Shown here: piece after piece, positions 1 to 6,478 of the stretch | How positions within the stretch are numbered: the stretch's first letter is position 1 | How the letters are laid out: every line of letters begins with the position of its first letter | Source: an uncultured Actinomyces sp. | GTDB taxonomy: Bacteria; Actinomycetota; Actinomycetes; Actinomycetales; Actinomycetaceae | Assembly: GCA_937926415.1 (NCBI GenBank) | Contig: CALBAF010000344.1 | Location: forward strand, 1 to 8,906 | Direction: 5' to 3' | Length of the DNA stretch: 8,906 bases | The notes under the pieces: model-generated | The model's input: the letters and a program-made list of their open reading frames with translations, nothing else | What the model was told of the DNA's origin: nothing | Database searches by the model: none | Translations under genes and position numbers: made by a program

Positions 1-75
1 GGCATCGGGATACTCCTCGCCGCCCTCGGCGGTGGACTCATCCTCGTCTCGCGCCGCCGTCGTCGTCGCGGCTGA
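1..75 (+). CDS. C-terminal end of a probable wall-anchored surface protein (5' end outside window)
   Basis: The frame starting at base 1 is open for 24 codons and stops at TGA 73-75. It reads GIGILLAALGGGLILVS followed by six arginines and a glycine. A hydrophobic stretch of about 16 residues ending in a short, strongly basic tail is the classic end of a sortase substrate, where the tail holds the protein in the membrane until the sorting motif upstream is cut. The sorting motif itself would lie before the window, so the sortase assignment is an inference; a plain C-terminal membrane anchor would look the same. The next gene ends in the same kind of tail, so the two could be tandem surface proteins, perhaps paralogues. 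Nothing visible shows what the extracellular part does. Confidence 0.6.
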   Translation, partial: GIGILLAALGGGLILVSRRRRRRG

Positions 76-106
76 CACCACGAACTCCACACCCACCACG
101 CAGGAC

Positions 107-122
107 GCGGCTTCGGTGCCGC
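107..122 (+). other. Small hairpin before the nucleotidase gene
   Basis: GCGGC (107-111) and GCCGC (118-122) are perfectly complementary and enclose the 6-nt loop TTCGGT. The hairpin sits in the 68-bp gap between the two surface-protein genes and ends 8 nt before the AAAGGA ribosome-binding sequence (130-135) of the nucleotidase. There is no T-tract after it, so it is not an obvious intrinsic terminator. A 5-bp GC stem can easily arise by chance in this base composition. I see no convincing promoter in the gap, so the two genes may be co-transcribed. Confidence 0.2.
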
Positions 123-143
123 CCCGATGAAAGGAACACACCC

Positions 144-2435
144 ATGCGCAGACCATGGACTCGCCTCGCGCTCGCCTCGGCGGCCGCCCTCTCCCTGGCC
201 TCCCTGCCCGCAGCGGCGCTCGCGGCCCCACAGGATGAGGCCTCGCAGAACGAGGCCTCGCCGATCACCCTGGACCTCTACAACCTCACGGACGTGCACG
301 GGCATATCCAGCAGGTCGCCAAGAAGGGTGTCGTGCGCGAGGCTGGGTTGCCCGCGATGAACTGCTACCTGAAGAAGGCGCGCGCGACGAACCCCAACTC
401 CTCGTTCACCCTGCTGGGAGACAACATCGGCGCGTCCCCCTACATCTCCGGCGCGCTCAAGGACAACCCGACCATCGCGGCCCTCAACACGATGGATCCG
501 CTGGCCTCGACGATCGGCAACCACGAGCTGGACATGGGGCAGGCCGTCTTCAAGCAGCGCGTTGACGGATCCAACCCGAGCGAGTTCGTGCAGGCGACCT
601 TCCCCTACCTGGGTGCCAACATCGAGGGCATGGGCACCTACGGGGACGGCACCCCCTACCTGGGGGACTACAAGGTGTGGACGTCGCCCTCGGGCATGAA
701 GGTCGCCTTCATTGGCGCCATCGCCCAGGACGTGCCCTACAAGCTCAGCCCCGGAACGACCGCCGGCCTGACCTTCACGGACCCGATCGCGCGCATCAAC
801 TCCCTGGCCGCCGAGCTGAAGGGTAGCGGCACGGCTGACGTTGTCATCGCCATGCTGGATGACGACGTGAAGAACAACTACACGAAGGTCGGCAAGGATG
901 TCGACGGTCTCATGGGTGGGGACACGCACGTGCCCTACGAGTTCGACCACGTGAACTCGGTGGAGTCCTTCGAGTCCGCCAACCCGCGCCTGGCGGGCAT
1001 CGCGTCGGGTTCCTACACGGACAACCTGGGCCTGATCCGACTGACGATCGACCCGGCGACGCGCAAGGTGACCAGCGCTGACTCGATCCTCATCCCCGCC
1101 GCCGAGGTCGCTCAGTGCGGCGCGGACGCGGATACCCAGGCGATTGTCGATAAGGCCGAGGCCGACTCGAAGGAAGCCGGTAAGCGCGTCGTCGCCACGG
1201 GCTACACGGAACCCTTCAGGCGCGGTGTCTTCACGACCCCCGAGGGGGCGACGGATCCGGGCTCGAACCGAGGCATCGAATCCTCCCTGGGTGACCTGGT
1301 GGCCGACTCCCTGCGCGAAACGATCCTCACCCCGGACGGAAAGAATGTCGACATCGGCATGATCAACGCGGGCGGCCTGCGCGCCGACCTGGTGCCGAAC
1401 GAGGACGGGACGATCACCTACGCGCAGACCTACGAGGTTGAGCCCTTCTCCAACGAGCTGGGGTACGTGACGCTGAAGGGTTCGGACGTTAAGGACGCGC
1501 TCGAGCAGCAGTGGAAGACCGATCTGAATTCCCAGAATTCTCGCCCCATGCTCAAGCTGGGCCTGTCCTCGAACGTGCGCTACACCTACGATCCCGCGAA
1601 GCCCTACGGAGAGCGCATCACGTCGGTGACGATCAACGGTGAAGCGCTGAAGGCAGACGCGACATACACGGTTGGCTCCGTGACCTTCCTGCTGGCCGGT
1701 GGCGACTCCTTCGAGGCGCTCACCCGCGGGGGAGCGGCCACGACGAACGGAAACCTGGACCGCGACTCCTTCAACGCCTACCTGGGCGCGCACTCGGGTG
1801 CGGCGGCCCGCTCGATCCAGGCCACCGGAGGCCTGACGCCGCGCGAGGCCAAGTCCTCGATCGGCCTGACCCTGCCCACGGATCCCGTCGCCGATGGGTC
1901 GACGGTGACGATCCCGCTGCGCGGCCTGTCCTTCTCCGAAGGTCCGGCCATCACCTCGAAGGTACGCGTGAGCGCCGGGGGAGCGCAGGCCGTGGCCGAG
2001 GTCGATAACTCCCTCGTGGACGCGCACGCCGCCTCGGTCATTACGACGGATGGTGCGGGTCAGGCGAGTGTCGACGTGACGGTCGTGGGGGCCTGTGAGG
2101 GCAAGGCTGCCGGTGAGGTCGTGAACGTTCCCGTCACGGTCGCCACCGACTTCGCCACGGTCGTCGAGGCCGGGGACGGCCTGACGATCCCCGTGACCTG
2201 CGCGGGCACGGCGGCGCCCGACCCGAGTCCGTCGACGGACGCGACGGGTGATCCGCAGCCCGGCCCCCAGGCGGCCCCGACGCCTCATAAGAACACGAAG
2301 ACACCCAAGGGTTCCCTGGCTCGTACGGGCGCGGACGTGAGCGGCCTGGCCGGTGCGATGTTCGTCGGAGCGATCGGCGTTGCCGGGGTGTTTGCCCGGC
2401 GCCGCTTCAATCGTTACCAAAGCGAAAACAAGTAG
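144..2435 (+). CDS. Secreted, LAxTG-anchored metallophosphatase / 5'-nucleotidase (UshA/YfkN type)
   Basis: The 763-residue protein probably removes phosphate from extracellular nucleotides, releasing nucleosides at the cell surface. The start ATG follows AAAGGA at 130-135 with 8 nt spacing. Residues 1-27 form a signal peptide (RRPWTR, hydrophobic core, cleavage near ALA-AP). The calcineurin-like metallophosphatase domain spans about 41-330: DVH at 50-52, GDN at 92-94, GNHELD at 125-130 and GGDTH at 258-262. The C-terminal 5'-nucleotidase domain spans about 370-560: RGIESSLGDLVADSL at 376-390, NAGGLRADL at 408-416 and LLAGGDSFEAL at 516-526. Residues 570-690 look like a beta-rich, Ig-like module with Cys651 and Cys686 as a possible disulfide. 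A Pro/Thr-rich wall-spanning stretch (690-724), LARTG (725-729), a hydrophobic segment (734-750) and ARRRFNR complete a sorting signal. Two expected site-2 metal histidines appear replaced by Asp (D239, D260), so substrate and activity need testing. Exact substrate (5'-NMP, UDP-sugar, cyclic nucleotide) cannot be read from sequence. Confidence 0.9.
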   Translation: MRRPWTRLALASAAALSLASLPAAALAAPQDEASQNEASPITLDLYNLTDVHGHIQQVAKKGVVREAGLPAMNCYLKKARATNPNSSFTLLGDNIGASPYISGALKDNPTIAALNTMDPLASTIGNHELDMGQAVFKQRVDGSNPSEFVQATFPYLGANIEGMGTYGDGTPYLGDYKVWTSPSGMKVAFIGAIAQDVPYKLSPGTTAGLTFTDPIARINSLAAELKGSGTADVVIAMLDDDVKNNYTKVGKDVDGLMGGDTHVPYEFDHVNSVESFESANPRLAGIASGSYTDNLGLIRLTIDPATRKVTSADSILIPAAEVAQCGADADTQAIVDKAEADSKEAGKRVVATGYTEPFRRGVFTTPEGATDPGSNRGIESSLGDLVADSLRETILTPDGKNVDIGMINAGGLRADLVPNEDGTITYAQTYEVEPFSNELGYVTLKGSDVKDALEQQWKTDLNSQNSRPMLKLGLSSNVRYTYDPAKPYGERITSVTINGEALKADATYTVGSVTFLLAGGDSFEALTRGGAATTNGNLDRDSFNAYLGAHSGAAARSIQATGGLTPREAKSSIGLTLPTDPVADGSTVTIPLRGLSFSEGPAITSKVRVSAGGAQAVAEVDNSLVDAHAASVITTDGAGQASVDVTVVGACEGKAAGEVVNVPVTVATDFATVVEAGDGLTIPVTCAGTAAPDPSPSTDATGDPQPGPQAAPTPHKNTKTPKGSLARTGADVSGLAGAMFVGAIGVAGVFARRRFNRYQSENK
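231..260 (+). repeat. Two-copy 15-bp tandem repeat in the nucleotidase N-terminus
   Basis: Positions 231-245 and 246-260 match at 13 of 15 bases and encode QDEAS and QNEAS, directly after the signal-peptide cleavage region. The unit is in frame, so gain or loss of a copy would change only linker length. It looks like a small local duplication in a region under little constraint. Confidence 0.5.
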
Positions 2436-2438
2436 CCC

Positions 2439-2467
2439 TTGACAGGGTAGGGGCGGCGCGGGAGACT
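2439..2467 (+). promoter_or_regulatory. Possible sigma-70-type promoter for the nucleoside operon
   Basis: TTGACA at 2439-2444 is a perfect -35 consensus and begins only 4 nt after the nucleotidase stop codon. With the standard 17-bp spacer the -10 hexamer would be GAGACT (2462-2467). That matches TATAAT only at A2, A4 and T6, although A2 and T6 are the most important bases. Transcription would then start near 2473-2475, leaving a leader of about 110 nt. No better -10 is visible. AATAAT at 2557-2562 resembles a -10 but has no -35 partner. Fairly weak overall. Confidence 0.4.
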
Positions 2468-2544
2468 CGGATCAGACGTAAAAGTCGATCATGACAAATG
2501 TTCGCGCGATTGCTGTGCGAACATGATCCGCGGCCCGCGCCGCC
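2452..2544 (+). ncRNA. Candidate structured leader: three-way junction upstream of the nucleoside operon
   Basis: A perfect 11-bp GC inverted repeat, GGCGGCGCGGG (2452-2462) with CCCGCGCCGCC (2534-2544), closes a 71-nt interior. Inside are two hairpins. The first pairs GATC 2470-2473 with 2487-2490 and GAC 2475-2477 with GTC 2484-2486, bulging A2474, with loop GTAAAA. The second pairs ATGTTCGC 2498-2505 with GCGAACAT 2517-2524 around an 11-nt loop. If transcribed through, this folds as a closing stem plus two arms. GATC occurs three times (2470, 2487, 2525), so the right side of the first arm could instead pair with 2525-2528, giving a mutually exclusive fold. The pairing is directly visible; an RNA role is inference. 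If transcription starts at the proposed promoter, the left half of the closing stem is absent and only read-through RNA from the nucleotidase gene could form it. There is no U-tract after the stem. Confidence 0.4.
2498..2524. promoter_or_regulatory. 27-bp palindrome, candidate repressor operator
   Basis: ATGTTCGC and GCGAACAT form perfect 8-bp half-sites around an 11-bp spacer, centred at 2511 in the leader of the binding-protein gene. Size and symmetry suit a dimeric regulator, for example one of the GntR, LacI or DeoR families that often control nucleoside catabolism, but no regulator gene lies in this window. It would sit just downstream of the proposed transcription start, a position suitable for blocking elongation or initiation. 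The same bases can form an RNA hairpin, so DNA and RNA readings are alternatives. Confidence 0.4.
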
Positions 2545-2586
2545 ACCGGTTCAAGGAATAATCCACATCAACGGAGGAAAACACTC

Positions 2587-3684
2587 ATGAAGCACCTCAC
2601 GAAGCTCCTCGCTGCGGCGGGAGTCGCAACGCTCGCCTTGGCCGGCTGTGGTGGCGGTGGTGGAGGAACCGCCACCAGCCAGTCCGGCGGGGCGAAGGAT
2701 GCCACCTCTTTCAAGGCCTGCGCGGTCTCTGACGCCGGCGGCTGGGATGACAAGTCCTTCAACGAGTCCGCCTACGACGGCCTCAAGGCATCCCAGAACA
2801 GCCTCGGAATCCAGATCAACACGGCTGAGTCCAACTCGGACGCGGACTTCAACCCGAACGTTGAGTCCATGGTCTCCGACGGCTGCAACCTGATCATCGG
2901 CGTCGGCTTCAACCTGGAGAAGGCCATCCACACCTCCGCCGACGAGAACAAGGACCTGCACTACGCGCTCATCGACTCCAGCTTCAACGACGGCAACAAC
3001 AACACGGTGACCCTGGACAACGCGCGTCCGCTGCTGTTCAACACCGCCGAGGCCGCCTACCTGGCAGGCTACGTGGCTGCCGGCATGACGAAGACCGGCA
3101 AGGTCGCCACCTTCGGTGGCATCCAGATCCCCTCGGTGACGGTCTTCATGGATGGCTTCGCCGATGGTGTCGCGGCCTACAACAAGGCAAAGGGCACGAA
3201 CGTGCAGCTGCTCGGCTGGGACAAGGCCGCGCAGAACGGCTCCTTCACGCAGTCCTTCGACGACCAGACGCTGGGCAAGGAGCAGGCCCAGCAGTTCATC
3301 TCCCAGGGCGCGGACATCATCATGCCCGTCGCGGGCCCGGTCGGCCTGGGTGCGGCTGCGGCCGCCAAGGCGGACGGCAACACCTGGATCATCGGCGTCG
3401 ATTCCGACTGGTACGAGGCCAACCCCGATTACTCCTCGATCGTGCTGACCTCGGTCATGAAGGAGATCGGTGCCTCTGTTGAGCAGGCGATCAAGGACTC
3501 GGTGAACGGCAAGTTCAGCTCGACCCCGTACGTGGGCACGTTGGCCAACGGTGGTGTCTCGATCGCCCCGTTCCACGATTTTGACGACAAGGTGTCCGCG
3601 GAGCTCAAGGCGGACCTGACCAAGCTGACGGACGACATCAAGTCCGGCAAGCTCGTCATCGAATCGCAGAACGCCCCGAAGTGA
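2587..3684 (+). CDS. BMP/PnrA-family nucleoside-binding lipoprotein of an ABC importer
   Basis: The 365-residue extracytoplasmic receptor captures nucleosides and delivers them to the transporter encoded downstream; it corresponds to NupN (YufN) of Bacillus subtilis and PnrA of Treponema. The start is supported by GGAGG at 2573-2577, 9 nt before ATG. Residues 1-20 are a lipoprotein signal with lipobox LAGC (Cys21 is lipidated), followed by a six-glycine flexible linker. The mature part is a two-lobed periplasmic-binding-protein fold with BMP family marks: SDAGGWDDKSFN at 48-59, IIGVGF at 103-108, AAYLAGYVAAG at 156-166, GGIQIPSV at 177-184, MPVAGPVG at 246-253, IIGVDSD at 268-274 and TSVMK at 288-292. 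Asp274 and Lys292 are in positions expected to contact ligand in PnrA-like proteins. Purine versus pyrimidine preference cannot be read from sequence; cdd and deoA downstream suggest at least pyrimidine nucleosides. Confidence 0.92.
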   Translation: MKHLTKLLAAAGVATLALAGCGGGGGGTATSQSGGAKDATSFKACAVSDAGGWDDKSFNESAYDGLKASQNSLGIQINTAESNSDADFNPNVESMVSDGCNLIIGVGFNLEKAIHTSADENKDLHYALIDSSFNDGNNNTVTLDNARPLLFNTAEAAYLAGYVAAGMTKTGKVATFGGIQIPSVTVFMDGFADGVAAYNKAKGTNVQLLGWDKAAQNGSFTQSFDDQTLGKEQAQQFISQGADIIMPVAGPVGLGAAAAAKADGNTWIIGVDSDWYEANPDYSSIVLTSVMKEIGASVEQAIKDSVNGKFSSTPYVGTLANGGVSIAPFHDFDDKVSAELKADLTKLTDDIKSGKLVIESQNAPK

Positions 3685-3691
3685 TGCGACG

Positions 3692-3731
3692 CGTGTGGGG
3701 CTGGTGGCGGTGACGCTGCCAGCCCCACACG
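3692..3731 (+). terminator. Strong intercistronic stem-loop between binding protein and ATPase genes
   Basis: Positions 3692-3709 pair with 3714-3731 to make an uninterrupted 18-bp stem containing two adjacent G-U pairs (T3705-G3718 and G3706-T3717), capped by the tetraloop GTGA (3710-3713), a GNRA-type loop. It begins 7 nt after the binding-protein stop codon. No T-tract follows, so it is not a textbook Rho-independent terminator. Such hairpins behind the first gene of ABC-importer operons are known to stabilise the upstream mRNA end or cause partial termination, giving more binding protein than membrane components. That role is inferred here; the fold itself is plain in the sequence. Confidence 0.65.
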
Positions 3732-3776
3732 GGCATCGGGGCGGGGTGCGCCCACCTGCTGGGGAAGGTCGAAGGT

Positions 3777-5342
3777 ATGAAATTAGAGCTGCGGGGGATC
3801 ACGAAGAGGTTTGGCCCCCTCACCGCCAACGACTCGATCGACTTAACGATCGAGGAGGGGCACATTCACGCGCTGCTGGGAGAAAATGGCGCGGGCAAGT
3901 CCACGCTCATGAACGTCCTGTACGGGATGCACGCCCCCGATGAGGGACAGATCCTCATCGACGGCGAGCCCGTCACGTTCAAGGGCCCCGGCGACGCGGT
4001 CGCGGCGGGCATCGGCATGGTGCACCAGCACTTCATGCTCATCCCCGTCTTCACGGTCGCCGAGTCGATCGCATTGGGCTTCGAGCCCACCGGACCCGCC
4101 GGGATCATCAGCCGTGAACGCGCCCGCCAAACCGTGCACGAGGTCTCGGCGCGTTTCGGCTTCGACCTGGACCCCGACGCCCTCATCGAGGATCTGCCGG
4201 TGGGTGCTCAGCAGAGAGTGGAGATCGTCAAGGCCCTGTCGCGTCAGGCGAAGGTCCTCATCCTGGACGAGCCGACTGCTGTGCTGACCCCGCAGGAGAC
4301 GGATGAGCTGATGACGATCATGCGTCAGCTCGCCGACGCCGGGACCTCGATCGTGTTCATCACCCACAAGCTGCGCGAGGTGCGCGCGGTGGCCGACGAG
4401 ATCACCGTGATCCGCCGCGGACGGGTCGTGGGGCACGCGTCCCCGAGCGATTCCGAGGCCGCCCTGGCCACGCAGATGGTGGGGCGTGAGGTGCTCATGC
4501 GCGTGGAGAAGGAGCCCGCGCGTCCCGCGGGCGGTGGCCTATCCTTCGAGGACGTGTCCCTGCTGGGCGCGGGCGGCGTGCCGCTGCTCGACCACGTGTC
4601 TTTCGAGGTGCCCCGAGGCGAGATCCTCGCGGTCGCGGGCGTGCAGGGCAACGGTCAGACGGAGCTCGCCGAGGTGATCCTGGGCCTGCAAACCCCCGAC
4701 AGCGGGGTCATCCGCCTCGAAAACGCCGACATTACGCGTGCGAAGCCGCGCGAATCCCTGGACGCGGGCGTCGGCTTTATCCCCGAGGACCGCTCGACGG
4801 ACGGCATCATCGCCTCGTTCTCAATCGCGGACAACCTGGTGCTGGATCAGTTCCGCTCCTCGTCTTTCTCATCGGTTGGTTCCCTCAAGCGCGGTGCGAT
4901 CGCGCGCAACGCCCGCGACAAGGAAAAGGAATACGACATCCGCCTGACTGCCATCGAGGACCCCATCTCCTCCCTGTCGGGCGGCAACCAGCAGAAGGTC
5001 GTCGTGGCCCGAGAGATGTCGCGTGACCTGACGTTGCTGGTGGCCAATCAGCCGACTCGCGGCGTCGACGTCGGCTCGATCGAGTTTATTCACCGCAGGA
5101 TCGTGGACGTGCGAGACCAGGGCTGCGCGGTCCTGCTCATCTCCTCGGAGCTCGATGAGGTCGTCTCGCTCGCGGATCGCATCGCCGTCATGTACCGCGG
5201 CCGCATCGTCGGCATCGTCCCGGCGGACACGGGCCGCGACGTCCTCGGCCTCATGATGGCCGGCGTCCCCCTGGACGAGGCCGTGGCCGACTCCTCGGGA
5301 TCGGCTCAGGAATCTGGGGCACCTCGAAAGGAGGAGCAATGA
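3777..5342 (+). CDS. Nucleoside ABC importer ATP-binding protein, two ABC domains (NupO/YufO-like)
   Basis: The 521-residue cytoplasmic ATPase powers nucleoside import by the two permeases that follow. ATG 3777 is preceded by GGGGAAGG (3761-3768) with 8 nt spacing. The first ABC domain has Walker A GENGAGKST (35-43), Q-loop MVHQHF (81-86), signature-like LPVGAQQRVEI (140-150), Walker B LILDEP (161-166) and His197 in the switch. The second domain (about 255-495) has a degenerate Walker A GVQGNGQTE (288-296) without the Lys-Ser/Thr pair, a clean signature LSGGNQQK (400-407), a Walker B ending in Asn-Gln (LLVANQP, 420-426) instead of Asp-Glu, and Ser457 where the switch histidine would be. This asymmetry is usual in the RbsA/BMP-linked ATPase group and implies one main hydrolytic site. 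The stop overlaps the next start as ATGA. The last ~20 residues are polar and probably unstructured; the SD of the next gene (AAAGGAGGAG, 5327-5336) is embedded in them. Confidence 0.93.
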   Translation: MKLELRGITKRFGPLTANDSIDLTIEEGHIHALLGENGAGKSTLMNVLYGMHAPDEGQILIDGEPVTFKGPGDAVAAGIGMVHQHFMLIPVFTVAESIALGFEPTGPAGIISRERARQTVHEVSARFGFDLDPDALIEDLPVGAQQRVEIVKALSRQAKVLILDEPTAVLTPQETDELMTIMRQLADAGTSIVFITHKLREVRAVADEITVIRRGRVVGHASPSDSEAALATQMVGREVLMRVEKEPARPAGGGLSFEDVSLLGAGGVPLLDHVSFEVPRGEILAVAGVQGNGQTELAEVILGLQTPDSGVIRLENADITRAKPRESLDAGVGFIPEDRSTDGIIASFSIADNLVLDQFRSSSFSSVGSLKRGAIARNARDKEKEYDIRLTAIEDPISSLSGGNQQKVVVAREMSRDLTLLVANQPTRGVDVGSIEFIHRRIVDVRDQGCAVLLISSELDEVVSLADRIAVMYRGRIVGIVPADTGRDVLGLMMAGVPLDEAVADSSGSAQESGAPRKEEQ

Positions 5343-6478
5343 GCGCACGCACGGGTAGTGGGCCGGGCGCTTTGACCCGGGTTTTTGGCTCGCAGTGGTT
5401 CGTCTCGGTGTTGGCCGTCATCATCGCGTTCGCGATCGGCGCGATCCTCATCGCCCTGTCGGGGGCGTCCGTGCTGGACGCCTACTACGCGATGTTCCGC
5501 GGCTCCATTGTGGACCCGAACGCATCGACCTTCGTCCGCCAGATCAAGCCGCTGACGGACTCCCTGTTCTATTCGATCCCGCTGATCATCTCGGGCCTGG
5601 GCCTGGCGCTTGGCTTCCGAGCGGGCCTGTTCAACATCGGTGGCAAGGGCCAGATCATCGTCGGAGCGCTCGCGGCCGTGTGGGTAGGCTTCGCGGTGAA
5701 CCTGCCGCCGGTCCTCCACACGCTGGTGGCTCTCCTCGTCGCGGTGATTGCGGGCGGCCTCTACGGCGGAATCGCGGGCGTCCTGAAAGCGAAGACGGGC
5801 GCGAACGAGGTGATCGTGACAATCATGCTCAACTCGATCGCGACGCTGGGCTTGGGATACACCCTCGCGCAGAAGGCCTGGCAGGTGCCCGGAACGAATC
5901 AGCCGGTGACTCCCAAGGTTGCGGAGAGCGCGGCCCTCGCGCGGCTCCTGCCCGCCCCCTTCAAGCTGCACGTCGGGTTCCTGGTCGCCCTCGCCGCCCT
6001 CGTCGCCTTCTGGTGGCTGATCGAGCGCTCCACCCTGGGATTCCAGATCCGCGCGGTCGGCGCGAACGCGGCCGCCGCCCGAACGGCCGGCATCTCGGTC
6101 GAGCGCATCACGGCGATCACGATGGTGATCTCGGGTGCGTTCCTCGGCCTGGCCGGCGCGAACGAAGCCCTGGGCACGATCGGCTACGTCTCGCGTGACG
6201 TCGCCGGTTCGATCGGCTTCGACGCGATCACGGTGGCCCTCCTGGGTCGTAACAAGACGTGGGGAACGTTTGGTGCGGGGCTCCTCTTCGGCGCCTTCAA
6301 GGCGGGTGGCTACACGATGCAGGCCAAGGGCGTGCCGATCGACATGATCCTCATCCTGCAGTCGGTCATTGTTCTGCTGATCGCCGCCCCCGCCCTCGTG
6401 CGGTGGCTGTTCCGTTTGCCCGATGCCCGCGCTCTCGCGGCACGCACGCGAAAGGGGGACGCTGATGAGCACAAGTGA
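5339..6478 (+). CDS. Nucleoside ABC importer permease 1 (NupP/YufP-like)
   Basis: The 379-residue integral membrane protein is one half of the translocation channel, BPD_transp_2 (branched-chain amino acid/ribose permease) superfamily. The start overlaps the ATPase stop in ATGA and is backed by a very strong SD, AAAGGAGGAG at 5327-5336. Hydrophobic segments lie at about 21-41, 77-95, 104-120, 124-147, 158-176, 212-228, 255-275, 294-320 and 335-353. Family marks are GFRAGLFNIGGKGQIIVGA (92-110), KTGANEVIVTIMLN (152-165) and the cytoplasmic coupling region LGFQIRAVGANAAAARTAGI (233-252), which should contact the ATPase. The C-terminal tail is basic and cytoplasmic (positive-inside). The stop lies 14 bp inside the next gene. 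Partner specificity is inferred from the neighbouring BMP receptor rather than from pore residues. Confidence 0.92.
   Translation: MSARTGSGPGALTRVFGSQWFVSVLAVIIAFAIGAILIALSGASVLDAYYAMFRGSIVDPNASTFVRQIKPLTDSLFYSIPLIISGLGLALGFRAGLFNIGGKGQIIVGALAAVWVGFAVNLPPVLHTLVALLVAVIAGGLYGGIAGVLKAKTGANEVIVTIMLNSIATLGLGYTLAQKAWQVPGTNQPVTPKVAESAALARLLPAPFKLHVGFLVALAALVAFWWLIERSTLGFQIRAVGANAAAARTAGISVERITAITMVISGAFLGLAGANEALGTIGYVSRDVAGSIGFDAITVALLGRNKTWGTFGAGLLFGAFKAGGYTMQAKGVPIDMILILQSVIVLLIAAPALVRWLFRLPDARALAARTRKGDADEHK
6451..6458 (+). promoter_or_regulatory. Ribosome-binding site that fixes the start of permease 2
   Basis: AAAGGGGG at 6451-6458 stands 6 nt before ATG 6465. The alternative in-frame ATG at 6423 lies upstream of this site, has no purine-rich SD in front of it, and would add 14 residues whose only evident role is to be the overlapping end of permease 1. 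I therefore start permease 2 at 6465. Confidence 0.75.

Noticed and set aside
2452..2544. Canonical purine (guanine/adenine/2'-deoxyguanosine) riboswitch
   Set aside because: The three-arm layout is suggestive, but the conserved pyrimidine-rich J2/3 segment and the paired 7-nt loops are absent (J2/3 here is ATGACAA, the loops are 6 and 11 nt). At most it would be a different element.
2436..2544. Rho-independent terminator for the nucleotidase gene
   Set aside because: No T-tract follows either the 2498-2524 hairpin or the long-range stem, and the stem arms are 71 nt apart. Partial termination is possible but not supported by a standard signal.
2551..3576. 341-codon open frame on the - strand opposite the binding-protein gene
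   Set aside because: Its product is rich in Arg, Gly, Asp and Val with no family sequence, as expected of an antisense frame in high-GC coding DNA. The + strand gene here is unmistakable.
3754..3769. Anti-SD hairpin (ACCT 3754-3757 with AGGT 3766-3769) hiding the ATPase ribosome-binding site
   Set aside because: Only four pairs around an 8-nt loop, expected often by chance in this composition.
6423..6464. Earlier start for permease 2 at ATG 6423
   Set aside because: It has no SD, would extend the overlap with permease 1 to 56 bp, and a good SD lies just before ATG 6465.
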